From Cohnella sp. AR92 (GTDB taxonomy: Bacteria > Bacillota > Bacilli > Paenibacillales > Paenibacillaceae), in contig NZ_RZJR01000015.1 of assembly GCF_003990975.1 (NCBI RefSeq), positions 58,037 through 122,036 on the forward strand: DNA of 64,000 bases, in the 5' to 3' direction. Positions 31,887-40,858 of this stretch are shown one piece after another. The notes under the pieces were generated by a model, which worked only from the letters and a program-made list of their open reading frames with translations, did not search any database and had not been told where the DNA came from. Both the position numbers and the translations under genes were made by a program. Each line of letters opens with the position of its first letter. The stretch's first letter is position 1.

Positions 31887-32982
31887 GGGCAGCAGCCTTT
31901 CCCTTTCTTTTTAAGACCATTGCGATTGGAATCAAGACGATTGGCATCGCGAATGCGAGCGCCATCTCGATATAGAACCCTCGTTCCAGCCAAGCCTCGG
32001 TCTGGCGGAGAATACGGAAGAAGCAGCCGACCGCAAAGACGAGCAAGATGATCGCGAAGACGAGAACCTTGTCGGGCAGCTTCGGCACGATCCGCTTTAG
32101 CGTAACCTGACCCATGTAGCCGAACGTGACGGTGGATACGATATTCGCGAAGAGGAAAAACGTGAAGATCAAATTTTCCAGCCGGTTAATGAACGGAAGC
32201 TCGATATATTCCATCGTATTGATGACCGGATACGGCAACGCCTGAACCTCCTGAAAGCTGAAGAAGCCGAAGGATACGATCGCGACCAGGAGCAGAGCAA
32301 ACGTAAAGAACGCGTGCCCTATGTAGATGCCTTTGAACACTTTCTGGCGGCGCTCGAAATTCGGGAACAGGAACAGGATGAACTCGAATCCGACGAACAC
32401 TAAGCTTGCCTCCAGCCAGCCATGTATCGTCTGCCCGCTCTCCGTGCCTTGAAAGAAGGAAGTCGTGAAGCGAACCAGGCTCCAGTTATCGAAGAAGAAA
32501 GGGACGAGCAGATTCATCGAGCAGGTAAGCAGGAAAAAGATCGTGATCGCTTTAACGATGCTGTAGATGTCCTTCGATAACAGCGCATAGACAATGAGAC
32601 AAAAGAGAAGGAAGATCATCTCGGGACTCGTCGTCTGAAACGCGAGAATCTGATAAAGCAGGATAAAATTTTTGCCGACGACCGCCCCAAGGGCGATCCA
32701 AAAGATCGAAAGCGTCAAATAGAACGGCGCGAGGATCCCCTTCGGGATGACTCCCTCCAGAAGTTCGAACGCCGAGCGGCCTTCCCCCACCCGGAACAAG
32801 ATCTGATAGAGAAAAATATTGAAGGCAAAGACGGCGGACAACAGGAAGATCGCGACCCAGCCGTTGGTACCGATATTTTTGGCCAAGACGTGGGGGAGGC
32901 TGAAGACCGTGACGTCGACCTCGCACATGTAAACCAATAAAGCGACATGGAATCCGTTAAGCTTCTCTTTCACAGGCTTCAC
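31873..32982 (-). CDS. gerKB: GerAB-family germination permease subunit
   Basis: A 369-residue protein with about ten membrane helices, of the APC-like B subunit family that binds the germinant. Typical is the opening FHVALLVYMCEVDVTVFSLP followed by a glycine-poor helix series, and the C-terminal VLIPIAMVLKRKGK. It starts at GTG 32982, six bases after gerKA ends. The B subunit decides nutrient specificity, which cannot be read from sequence alone. Operon position between A and C subunits makes the assignment firm. Confidence 0.92.
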   Translation of the reverse strand: MKPVKEKLNGFHVALLVYMCEVDVTVFSLPHVLAKNIGTNGWVAIFLLSAVFAFNIFLYQILFRVGEGRSAFELLEGVIPKGILAPFYLTLSIFWIALGAVVGKNFILLYQILAFQTTSPEMIFLLFCLIVYALLSKDIYSIVKAITIFFLLTCSMNLLVPFFFDNWSLVRFTTSFFQGTESGQTIHGWLEASLVFVGFEFILFLFPNFERRQKVFKGIYIGHAFFTFALLLVAIVSFGFFSFQEVQALPYPVINTMEYIELPFINRLENLIFTFFLFANIVSTVTFGYMGQVTLKRIVPKLPDKVLVFAIILLVFAVGCFFRILRQTEAWLERGFYIEMALAFAMPIVLIPIAMVLKRKGKAAAHESG

Positions 32983-32988
32983 CGTCGC

Positions 32989-34425
32989 TTATTTTCGCAT
33001 TTTTTGCCTGGTTTTATTGGGCGACCGGCTGATGGTCGGCCGCTTCGTCAAGGCCCAGAAAGGTCCTCTCACGAAGGTGTCCAGCATATCCTTGAAGCTA
33101 GCGGGAGCGATCGGAGTCAGGTAGGAAGCGCCCAAATTCGTGATGCCGGACAATTGGATGATGATCAAACCGATCCCCATCAGCAGACCCAGATTGCCGT
33201 ACATTCCCGCCAGGATGATCAAGCCGAACCGGATCAGGCGCAGGGACGCGCTCATCACGTAACTGGGTATGACGAACGAGGCGATGGCCGAGGTGGCGAC
33301 CGCGATGATCAGGATATTGCTCGTGAAGCCGGCTTGAACGGCGGCCTGCCCGATGACGATACCGCCGACGATGCCGATGGTCTGGCCGATCTTCGTCGGA
33401 AGCCGCGCTCCCGCTTCCCTCAGCAGCTCGATCGTCGTCTCCATGAGGAGCGCTTCGAACAAAGGGGGAAAAGGCACCTTGCTCCGGGATTCCGTCAGGT
33501 TGAGAAGCATCGTGTGGGGAATCATCTCGTAATGAAAGGTCGTCACCGACACGTAGAACGCCGTGAAGCCGATCGTGATGAGGAAGCCGATGATCCGAAG
33601 CAGCCTCAGAGCGGAACCAAGAAGCCAACGCTGATAATAATCGTCGGGAGAAGTGAAGAAATCGAAGAACGCAGTCGGGCAAGAGAATACGGAGGGGCTG
33701 CCTTCAAGAATGCCGATGATTTTCCCTCCCAGAAGCTTGGACGCCGCCGCGTCCGGCCGTTCGGTCGTCATGAACTGGGGGAAAACGGAGTTCGGGTTCT
33801 CGTCGATGAACTGGACGAGCATATTCGTCTCGAAAACCGCATCGATCTCGATATTCTCGATTCTCTGCACAAGTCGGTTCAGATTGTCCGGATTCACGAG
33901 ACCGTCTATGTACAGGATCATGAGCGGAGTTCTCGAAATCTCGCCGACCGACAGAAGCAGCGTCTTCAGCCTCGGGCTTCTTATTCTCTTGCGCATGACG
34001 GCGATGTTCATGAATATATTCTCGACGAAGCCGTCGTGGGGGCCGGCAATGACCGTTTCCGTCTCGGATTGCTCGATATTGCGGCCGAGCTGCTCGCTTA
34101 GATCGATCAGCCAAGCCTGGTCGTTCAGGAGAATGGCCGCGCAGCCCTCCAGGATCCCGTTCATACAGTCTCTTGCGTTCTCGGCCAATCGATAAGGAGG
34201 TCGGCGAAGAATGGCCAGAGCCTCCTCCTTGCCGGCGTCGGAGAAGGGCAGGACGATATCCCGCATAAGGGAGTCGTTGCCTACGATGCAGACGAGATAG
34301 AAGACGCTGATGCCGCTCGGCTCGTAATCCCGCCGCTCAAAGTCGGCGCAGTCCTGGAACAGCCCTTCTATGCGCTTTACGGTCGGCTTGCCGAATAAAT
34401 CTTCTTCGGTTTGTACATGCCCCAT
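32989..34425 (-). CDS. gerKA: GerAA-family germination receptor subunit
   Basis: A 478-residue A subunit. The hydrophilic N-terminal half contains VFYLVCIVGNDSLMRDIVLP and the conserved RTPLMILYIDGLVNPDNLNR with KVPFPPLFEALLMETTIELL. Four to five membrane helices follow (for example TIGIVGGIVIGQAAVQAGF), and a basic tail ends the protein. Such subunits oligomerise and form a cation channel that opens on germinant binding. ATG 34425 has AAGGGG. First gene of the operon; a sigma-G promoter is expected upstream, but I could not point to one with confidence. Confidence 0.94.
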   Translation of the reverse strand: MGHVQTEEDLFGKPTVKRIEGLFQDCADFERRDYEPSGISVFYLVCIVGNDSLMRDIVLPFSDAGKEEALAILRRPPYRLAENARDCMNGILEGCAAILLNDQAWLIDLSEQLGRNIEQSETETVIAGPHDGFVENIFMNIAVMRKRIRSPRLKTLLLSVGEISRTPLMILYIDGLVNPDNLNRLVQRIENIEIDAVFETNMLVQFIDENPNSVFPQFMTTERPDAAASKLLGGKIIGILEGSPSVFSCPTAFFDFFTSPDDYYQRWLLGSALRLLRIIGFLITIGFTAFYVSVTTFHYEMIPHTMLLNLTESRSKVPFPPLFEALLMETTIELLREAGARLPTKIGQTIGIVGGIVIGQAAVQAGFTSNILIIAVATSAIASFVIPSYVMSASLRLIRFGLIILAGMYGNLGLLMGIGLIIIQLSGITNLGASYLTPIAPASFKDMLDTFVRGPFWALTKRPTISRSPNKTRQKMRK

Positions 34426-34673
34426 GGTGTCGCCCCTTAGGATGAATAAGGAAGATATGGGTCAGCCTTCCCTAGAAGACGTTCGATCATACGCTTAAGC
34501 AGGACCACGCGGTTTTGGTTGGGGTTGCGGATTACGGACTGCGGCTGGCGCCTAACGGAGGTGATTGACCTATACCGCTTAAGGGGCTGTCGCTTCCGTT
34601 AAGATCCGATAGCCGTAAATATACGCCCCTGATCCTCCGGATGAACGTTGGATTGGGGGCTTATACAAAATAA

Positions 34674-34701
34674 GAGCAAGCGCGTAGGTAGCCGCCTGCT
34701 C
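34674..34701 (-). terminator. Terminator of the signalling operon
   Basis: GAGCAGGCG pairs with CGCTTGCTC (imperfect inner part); the leftward strand continues TTATTTTG. It lies 9 bp after the kinase stop. Confidence 0.7.
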
Positions 34702-34710
34702 CTTCCGATG

Positions 34711-37554
34711 TTAATTTCCCGCTTCCGCCAGCAAACGGCGCAGCGATTCCGACAGCATGCTCGGCTGATACGGCTTTACCAGATAGCCCCTTGCCCCCAG
34801 CTCTAGAGCCCGCTCCTTCTCCTCGAACGCGCTGGAGACAAGGACCGGAGTATCGGCGAATCGTTCATCCGCCTTCATGCGCTCCAGGAACTCCAGTCCG
34901 GACATGCCCTTGCTGAGCAGAAGATCGAGAACGACGGCATCCGGCCGGTGCTCCGAGATCCATGCGAGCGCCCCCTCTCCGCTATCGCAGGAGATGACGC
35001 TGTATCCGTTCTCCCGCAGCTCTTCGGCGAGCAGCTCGGACAAGCTCGCATCATCCTCCACGAGCAGAATTTGCATTTGCTCCTCTCCGCGTTCCCAAGC
35101 CTTCTTCGGGCCGCGATCGTCCGTTGCGCAGGCCTTAGCAAGAGGGAAAGCGAGGGTCACCGTCGTACCTTGCCCGTAGGCCGAAGCGACCTCTACCTCT
35201 CCTTCGTGCATCGTCATGATCTCTTTGACGATAGAGAGGCCCAGGCCCGTTCCCCCGATCGCCCTTCGGTCGCCGTTGTCCACCCGGTAGAACTTCTCGA
35301 ACAGCTTCGGAAGCGATTCCTCCGGAATGCCGAGACCTTGGTCCTCGATGGCGACCCTTAGCTGATTCCCCTGAAGCAAGCAGGAGACCTTGATGTCTCC
35401 TCCGCCCGGGGAATATTTGACGGCGTTGCCGATCACGTTCAAGAGAACCTGCTCGATCTTGTCCTTATCCGCCAGGACGACGGCAGCCTCCGACGCGTCC
35501 TCGAACAAGAACCGATGCCCGTCCGATTGCATGGCGTGGAGCTCCATCGTTTCCTTCACGAGCGATCCTAGTTCGAGCTCCCGAAGCTCGTAGGTCATTC
35601 TTCCGGATTCCATCCGCTGCAGGTCCAGGAAGTCGTTGATCAGCGCCGTCAGGCGGGTGGCCTCCTGATGAATCGTCGAGATATATTTGGTCTGGCGTTC
35701 GGGGGCGAGCTTCTTATAGAGAAGCAATTCCGCGAACCCGAGAACGCTGGCCAGAGGCGTTCGCAGCTCATGGCTGACGGTGCTGACGAATTCGGACTTG
35801 AGCTGGTCCGCCTCGTACTCCTTCGTGATATCCTGATGGACAAGCAGATAGCCCTTCCGCTCCTTGCTTCTCATCATCGGCTCGTAATACATTCGGATGA
35901 TTCTTGGCTGCGGCTGCCTCATCTTATAGACGATTTCGGCTCCGACGTCTTCCCGGCCATCCGCAATGGAAGAGAGAAAGGCCAGCAGCGGCTCCGGCTC
36001 ATCGACGAGAGAAGACAGCAAAGCGCGGCATTCCTCCCGGCCGGCCGCAATCTCTCCGGCGGCAGGCAGCCCCATCATCTCGCGCCACGTCCGGTTCACC
36101 TGAATCGTCGTCCCTTGCGCGTTCAGCAATTGAATGCCTTCTTGAATGGTATCAAGCATGTCCTGCGTCAAGATTCTCTGATGTTCCGCCGTCTCGTACA
36201 TCCGAAGCTTCTCAAGAGAAAGCGAGACTTGAAGGGCGAAGGAGACCATCTCCTCTTCATCCTCCGAAGTAAATCTTCTTCCCACGCTTGTGAGGCCAAT
36301 GACGGCGACAGGCACTCCGTCGGATCCGAGAACGGGCACATACATGTCGCTGGCGGGAATCTCCTCGGTCACATAGCCCTTCTCGGACTCGTTGGCCGGG
36401 CGCTTGATCGTATAGGGCCTTCGGCTGCTAAGCACTCTAGCAAAAATACCTTCATCCCAAGACCGGATAAGCTGCGAGATTCCCTCCTCCGACAGTCCGA
36501 ACGAGGCATGGTCGCGACTCCCATCCAGCAATATCGCCATCCCCTTGTCCGACTCCGTAAGCATGACCAGATTGTAAATGATGCTATCCAGCAGCTCTTG
36601 ACGGTCCAGCGTATTCGCTAGAGCTTGGACAAGGCCGTTCCGGCGCTGCAGAAACCGCTCGTTCGCTTCCATCTTGACGATTGCGCCCGTCAGCTCTTCC
36701 TGCTGCATTTGAAGCTCGTCCTGCTGGGCGAGGAGCTCCTCGTTCTGCGCGAGCAGCTCCTCTTCCTTGCTCTGAATCTGATTCATCATGGAATGCAAGG
36801 AGCGCGCCAATTCGCCGATCTCGTCGATACGTCCGGTATCGCGAGGTTGCTCGAGCCTTCCGCTGGCGAAGTTCTTGGCGGTCAGAGAAAGCCTGCGAAT
36901 CGGGAAGCTCAAATCCCTGACCATGCGGTAATACAAGAACAAAGCAAGCGGCAGCACGGCGAGGCCGTACAACACGAAACGGGCCGTCTGCCCCGACAGC
37001 CTTCTATCCAGCTTCTGCTGGGCCTCCGCCAGCGCCGATTGGTTGCTCTCCATGACCTGGTAAGCGTTCACGAGCACCTCGTTCGAAAGCTCGTTCAGCT
37101 GCCCCTCCAAAAGACGCGGATTGCTTCCATCCTTCTCGGCCTGCTTCCGGGCTTCCGGAAGCTGCCGATCGAAGAAAGATTCGAAGAAAGCATCCAGGGA
37201 GCCCAGCCATTTCTGTTCCTCCTGGCTCAGCTCAAGCTTGCGATATTGCTCAATCGAGGCTTCGAGTTGTGCTTGTTCGCTCATGATCCGGTTATAGGCT
37301 CCGCTGTCCGGACCCTGGCGCTCGACGAATTCGCGGGAATTATAGAAAATGACGTTCATGTGCCGGGTAATCTCGGTAAGCATGCGTTCCTTGCCGGACA
37401 GCTCGTCCGCCCGATGCTGGAAGCTGCTCATAGCCCGATGTTCGTCCGCGTTCATCGCCGCCACTCCGATAAGTAGAAGGACGAAGAAGCTGAGCTGCAG
37501 CCCGGATACCCTCCACAGCATGCTGCGTTGAAAACGCCGATAGAGCCTATGCAT
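34711..37554 (-). CDS. Hybrid sensor histidine kinase with C-terminal receiver
   Basis: A 947-residue membrane kinase. Order: helix 1 (about 15-33), extracytoplasmic helical sensor with CHASE3-like look, helix 2 (about 192-212), HAMP, coiled coil (KEEELLAQNEELLAQQDELQ), GAF (about 305-455), PAS (about 465-585), then HisKA with the phosphorylated His in STVSHELRTPLASVLGF. The HATPase follows with VLLNVIGNAVKYSPGGG, DQGLGIPEE and GGTGLGLSIVKEI. A receiver with DD in ILLVEDDAS and the acceptor Asp in AVVLDLLLSKGMSG closes the protein. It overlaps the response regulator gene by 8 bases. Last gene of a three-gene phosphorelay operon. Confidence 0.95.
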   Translation of the reverse strand: MHRLYRRFQRSMLWRVSGLQLSFFVLLLIGVAAMNADEHRAMSSFQHRADELSGKERMLTEITRHMNVIFYNSREFVERQGPDSGAYNRIMSEQAQLEASIEQYRKLELSQEEQKWLGSLDAFFESFFDRQLPEARKQAEKDGSNPRLLEGQLNELSNEVLVNAYQVMESNQSALAEAQQKLDRRLSGQTARFVLYGLAVLPLALFLYYRMVRDLSFPIRRLSLTAKNFASGRLEQPRDTGRIDEIGELARSLHSMMNQIQSKEEELLAQNEELLAQQDELQMQQEELTGAIVKMEANERFLQRRNGLVQALANTLDRQELLDSIIYNLVMLTESDKGMAILLDGSRDHASFGLSEEGISQLIRSWDEGIFARVLSSRRPYTIKRPANESEKGYVTEEIPASDMYVPVLGSDGVPVAVIGLTSVGRRFTSEDEEEMVSFALQVSLSLEKLRMYETAEHQRILTQDMLDTIQEGIQLLNAQGTTIQVNRTWREMMGLPAAGEIAAGREECRALLSSLVDEPEPLLAFLSSIADGREDVGAEIVYKMRQPQPRIIRMYYEPMMRSKERKGYLLVHQDITKEYEADQLKSEFVSTVSHELRTPLASVLGFAELLLYKKLAPERQTKYISTIHQEATRLTALINDFLDLQRMESGRMTYELRELELGSLVKETMELHAMQSDGHRFLFEDASEAAVVLADKDKIEQVLLNVIGNAVKYSPGGGDIKVSCLLQGNQLRVAIEDQGLGIPEESLPKLFEKFYRVDNGDRRAIGGTGLGLSIVKEIMTMHEGEVEVASAYGQGTTVTLAFPLAKACATDDRGPKKAWERGEEQMQILLVEDDASLSELLAEELRENGYSVISCDSGEGALAWISEHRPDAVVLDLLLSKGMSGLEFLERMKADERFADTPVLVSSAFEEKERALELGARGYLVKPYQPSMLSESLRRLLAEAGN

Positions 37555-37912
37555 GCAGCATTTCCTCGATCTTGGCCGAGAGCGCCAGCGGACTGAACGG
37601 CTTGGACATGAAGTCGTCCGCTCCCGCGGCCGCCGTTTTCTCCTTGTCCGTCAACTGGTTCTTGGCTGATAGCATGAGGATCTTGAATCGGTCTCCTCCG
37701 GGCAGCGCCCTTGCCCGAACAAGGACGTCAAGACCCGATAGGCGGGGCATCATATAATCGAGAATAAGCAGATCGTAGCTCGTCAGCTTGATCTTCTCCA
37801 TGGCTTCTTCTCCGTCGCAAGCGACATCGATCTCATAGCCTTCATCCTCGAGAGTATCGCATACGAGCATTCTAAGAACGGGCTCGTCTTCCGCGAGCAG
37901 CAGTCTGGGCAT
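37547..37912 (-). CDS. Single-domain response regulator
   Basis: A 121-residue receiver domain without output. Acidic pocket LLLAEDEPVLR, acceptor Asp in DLLILDYMMPRLSG, Thr/Ser position in ILMLSAKN, Lys in FMSKPFSPLAL. Such CheY-like proteins shuttle phosphate or bind partners. The gene lies between the diguanylate cyclase (19 bp upstream) and the hybrid kinase (8-base overlap), so it is probably a phosphate carrier or target in the same relay. The start ATG 37912 has a GGAGGA signal. Confidence 0.93.
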   Translation of the reverse strand: MPRLLLAEDEPVLRMLVCDTLEDEGYEIDVACDGEEAMEKIKLTSYDLLILDYMMPRLSGLDVLVRARALPGGDRFKILMLSAKNQLTDKEKTAAAGADDFMSKPFSPLALSAKIEEMLHA

Positions 37913-37931
37913 GGGTCGTCCTCCGTCTCCG

Positions 37932-39605
37932 TCACCGGAATCTTCTAAGAAGTCTTCGAATTCGGATATCCAGCTCCTGAATTCGGAATGGCTTGGTTAA
38001 ATAATCGTCCGCTCCCAGCTTAAGCGCCCGGTTGATATCGTCCGATCCCGCCCTTCCCGTCAGCATGATGACGGAGTAGCGGTCGGAATCCGGGTTGGCG
38101 CGCAGTTCGGCGAGCACCTCGAGACCATCCAGATCCGGCATCATTCCGTCGAGAATGACCAGATAAGGATTGCGATCGGAGTGCCGCTTATCCGCCAGGA
38201 AGCTTCTCCCGTCCCGGAAAGCTTTAATGTCGGCGCAGACCGAGCCGTCGAGCGACTTGCTCAGCAGCTCGGCGAGAAGGGTCCGAATGATTACGTCGTC
38301 ATCTACGACGGCAACATTCAATTTCTTGCTTCTCTCCAGCGTCAGGTACCCGATCGAGCCGATCTCGATGCGGCTGCGCCCGTCTTCCTTCGCCCGATAG
38401 AGCGCCCGGTCCGCCGCCTCGATCCAGTCCTCGTACCGGTCGGGATTCGTATCCGACACTTCGACCACTCCGGCGGAGAACGTCACCCGCAGCGGGCATT
38501 CCTCCGAGCCGAACTCGACTTGGCCGAACTGCTCCAGGATTCGTTCGAGCAGATGAACCGCCTCGTTCTCTCTCGTATGCGGCAGAAGAAGCACGAACTC
38601 TTCCCCGCCGAATCGGAACAGATCGTCCGAAGCTCGCGTATGCTCCCGCACGTAATCCGCGAAACGCGACAGCACCTTATCCCCCGTCGAATGCCCGTGC
38701 TTGTCGTTCACTTGCTTGAAGCGGTCCAGGTCGATGACGGCAAGCGTGAAGTTCGCCTCCGTACGCTGCTTCTCGACGCAAAGCCGGCGATAAGCGCCCG
38801 CGAACGACTTACGGTTGAGCGCGCCGGTCAGTTCGTCGACGAACAGCAGACGATCCACCTGCTCCTTGCGGCGCAGCTGCCGCCCCAAGCGAACGAGCAG
38901 TTCCTCCATATCGAGGGGCTTGCTGAGGAAGTCATCCGCTCCCATGCGGAAAGCCTTCAAACGAGTTTCTTTGTCGTCGTTCACGCTGATGACCGTTGTC
39001 GGAACGAAGCGGCTTCTCATACGGCTGCCGAGCGTCTCCATGACCTGGAAGCCGTCGATGTCCGGGATCATGAGATCAAGGATGAAGCAATCAGGCATCA
39101 GGTCGTGAAAATAATGAATGGCGTGATCCGGTCGGACGGTGGCAATGACAAAAAAGCCGTTCGCCTCCAGCTCCTCCTTCAGATAACGAAGCATGGTCAC
39201 GTCGTCATCCAGGATCAGCACCAACGGCTGGTCCATCGGAATATCCAGGTCGCTTGCGATCGGATGTGCTTGCATGCCGTCCTTCCCCTGAGAGAATTCG
39301 TAGCAGATTCTCATTAGCGGGTACAAGTACGCTCCCAGCTTTTCGGCGGGCCATTCCCCTGCCATCTCCGTCAATTCGGTTTCTTCCATGAGCAAAGCAG
39401 CCGTCTCCGACAGCTCCGGCATTCCGATCGTTCCTGCCGTTCCCTTTACGGTATGCAAGAACCTTGCCACTTCTTCCGCAGCGATGGATGGCCGATCCTC
39501 GATATCCTCGAACCAAGTCTCGAACTGCTTATGTAACGTTTCGATCAAAGCGGTTTGATATTTGCTCAATATAGGTTCCCTCGCATTGCCATTCCTTGCC
39601 TTCAT
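37932..39605 (-). CDS. Hpt-REC-GGDEF-REC diguanylate cyclase
   Basis: A 557-residue protein. An N-terminal Hpt domain has its phosphorylatable His in FLHTVKGTAGTIGMPELSE. The first receiver (about 125-245) has FILDLMIPDIDGFQ. The GGDEF domain (about 250-420) has FRFGGEEFVLLLPHTR with catalytic GGEEF and an RASD inhibition site five residues upstream. A second receiver has VILDGMMPDLDGLE and ends the protein. It makes cyclic di-GMP under phosphorelay control, with product feedback through the RxxD site. I chose ATG 39605, because the longer frame to 39671 would begin inside the terminator of the preceding gene. Confidence 0.93.
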   Translation of the reverse strand: MKARNGNAREPILSKYQTALIETLHKQFETWFEDIEDRPSIAAEEVARFLHTVKGTAGTIGMPELSETAALLMEETELTEMAGEWPAEKLGAYLYPLMRICYEFSQGKDGMQAHPIASDLDIPMDQPLVLILDDDVTMLRYLKEELEANGFFVIATVRPDHAIHYFHDLMPDCFILDLMIPDIDGFQVMETLGSRMRSRFVPTTVISVNDDKETRLKAFRMGADDFLSKPLDMEELLVRLGRQLRRKEQVDRLLFVDELTGALNRKSFAGAYRRLCVEKQRTEANFTLAVIDLDRFKQVNDKHGHSTGDKVLSRFADYVREHTRASDDLFRFGGEEFVLLLPHTRENEAVHLLERILEQFGQVEFGSEECPLRVTFSAGVVEVSDTNPDRYEDWIEAADRALYRAKEDGRSRIEIGSIGYLTLERSKKLNVAVVDDDVIIRTLLAELLSKSLDGSVCADIKAFRDGRSFLADKRHSDRNPYLVILDGMMPDLDGLEVLAELRANPDSDRYSVIMLTGRAGSDDINRALKLGADDYLTKPFRIQELDIRIRRLLRRFR

Positions 39606-39659
39606 TATATCACCCGGCGCAATCCGCCCTTTTGTCCTATAAGAGCCTTTGCGCAAAGA

Positions 39660-39685
39660 GACCTTGAGCATGTTCGCTCAAGGTC
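39660..39685 (-). terminator. Terminator of the YhcN-like gene
   Basis: A perfect 10-bp stem GACCTTGAGC/GCTCAAGGTC, loop GAACAT, followed on the leftward strand by TCTTTG. Confidence 0.8.
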
Positions 39686-39703
39686 GATTGGAGAAAAAAT
39701 GTT

Positions 39704-40678
39704 TTATCGGTTGACCGTCCCGCTATAACGGTTCGAAGGAACGGTAGACGGGGAATAATACGATGGCGCCAACTTCGTCGGAGCGGTCGAACCCGCCGCT
39801 TGCGGGAAGATCCGTTCAATCAGAGTGCTGAATTCGGCGGCAAACCCTCGGATGGGATGCCCGGCCCGAACGTCGTTAGCGTAGGTTTCAAGCCGTCCGT
39901 ACAAATCCGGGTTGGCGGAGACGAATACGTTCTGGACATGAGGAGACATGCCCTTCACGATATCGGCAACCTGATTCTTCAACGCGTCGGACAATTCTCC
40001 GCTGGCATATCCAGTACCTGGCGTAGTTCCGGTTCCGGTCGTTCCGGTGGTGCCCGTTGTTCCAGCAGTTCCGGTTCCGGTCGTTCCGGTTCCGGTCGGC
40101 CCGTTCATCCCCGGATGGGTTCCGAACGGCGTCGGAGCCGTACTCATCGTTCCCATGCCCCGATGAGTCGAACCGGTCATGCCGGTGCGAGGAACGGCCG
40201 TCCCCGGAGTAGAACCGTATCCCGAACGAAGGTTGTTGGAACTTAGCTCGCGACCGGTCCAGCTGTATGGCGTAATGGTATGAGTACGTGCGGAATGAGC
40301 CGTCACCCCGCCTCTGCCGGTTCCGCCAGTTCTGTCTTCGACAACCGCAACATAAGCATTCCTGCCTGACAATGCGACATGGGCCGATTTGATCCCGGGA
40401 ACCGAAGCGAGCTTATCCGCAATCTCCTGGCTCATCTCTACATTCGAATTCCCATGCAGTCCCGTGACATTGCCGTCCATGACTTGCGTACCGCGGTAAC
40501 GGTTCGCTTCGAGGGCTCCGTCATGAGCGAACCTTGGTCCGTCCGCCGCCTTCATCCGGTACGAATGCGACCGAACGTTCTTGGTGCTCATCTCTCCCTG
40601 CTTGGTGGCACAACCCGTCGACGTTACGGCCAAAGCGGTCGAGAGGACAAGCGTCGAGAAAATCAAGCCCTTATTCAA
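39704..40678 (-). CDS. YhcN/YlaJ-family spore lipoprotein with Gly/Thr-rich linker
   Basis: A 324-residue lipoprotein starting at TTG 40678 after GGAGGAGT. The signal peptide ends in TSTGC (Cys23). The first YhcN half has IADKLASVPGIKSAHVALSG and NAYVAVVED; the second half has LKNQVADIVKGMSPHVQNVF followed by VSANPDLYGRLETYANDVRAG. Between them lies a low-complexity Gly-Thr-Pro linker (about 150-225, with GTGTTGTGTAGTTGTTGTTG). YhcN and YlaJ are forespore-made inner-membrane spore lipoproteins that affect outgrowth. The linker DNA is repetitive, so its length may vary between strains. Confidence 0.9.
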   Translation of the reverse strand: MNKGLIFSTLVLSTALAVTSTGCATKQGEMSTKNVRSHSYRMKAADGPRFAHDGALEANRYRGTQVMDGNVTGLHGNSNVEMSQEIADKLASVPGIKSAHVALSGRNAYVAVVEDRTGGTGRGGVTAHSARTHTITPYSWTGRELSSNNLRSGYGSTPGTAVPRTGMTGSTHRGMGTMSTAPTPFGTHPGMNGPTGTGTTGTGTAGTTGTTGTTGTGTTPGTGYASGELSDALKNQVADIVKGMSPHVQNVFVSANPDLYGRLETYANDVRAGHPIRGFAAEFSTLIERIFPQAAGSTAPTKLAPSYYSPSTVPSNRYSGTVNR

Positions 40679-40769
40679 TTGTTTACTCCTCCTTCATGCG
40701 ATGTGGGCGTTGCGGCGCCATGAGTTAGTTTGCCCCCTCCATACGGGGCTATGCCCGGAGAAGGTCATC

Positions 40770-40798
40770 TTGACAGTAGCAATTAATGCTCGTAAGAT
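40770..40798 (+). promoter_or_regulatory. Sigma-A promoter of fabH
   Basis: TTGACA at 40770-40775 and TAAGAT at 40793-40798 with an exact 17-bp spacer. It reads rightward and lies 60 bp before the fabH start. Confidence 0.8.
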
Positions 40799-40802
40799 AA
40801 AT

Positions 40803-40826
40803 TTAGTACCTGGTTCTAGTATCTAA
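40803..40826 (+). promoter_or_regulatory. FapR operator
   Basis: TTAGTACCTGGTTCTAGTA and the following TCTAA fit the FapR box, a TTAGTACCT half-site followed by its inverted relative TAGTAYCTAA. It starts four bases after the -10 box, where the bound repressor would block transcription. FapR is released by malonyl-CoA, so the gene should be induced when fatty-acid precursors are plentiful. Confidence 0.82.
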
Positions 40827-40858
40827 CCATATTCGACCCCATAAGGAGGACGCACTTC

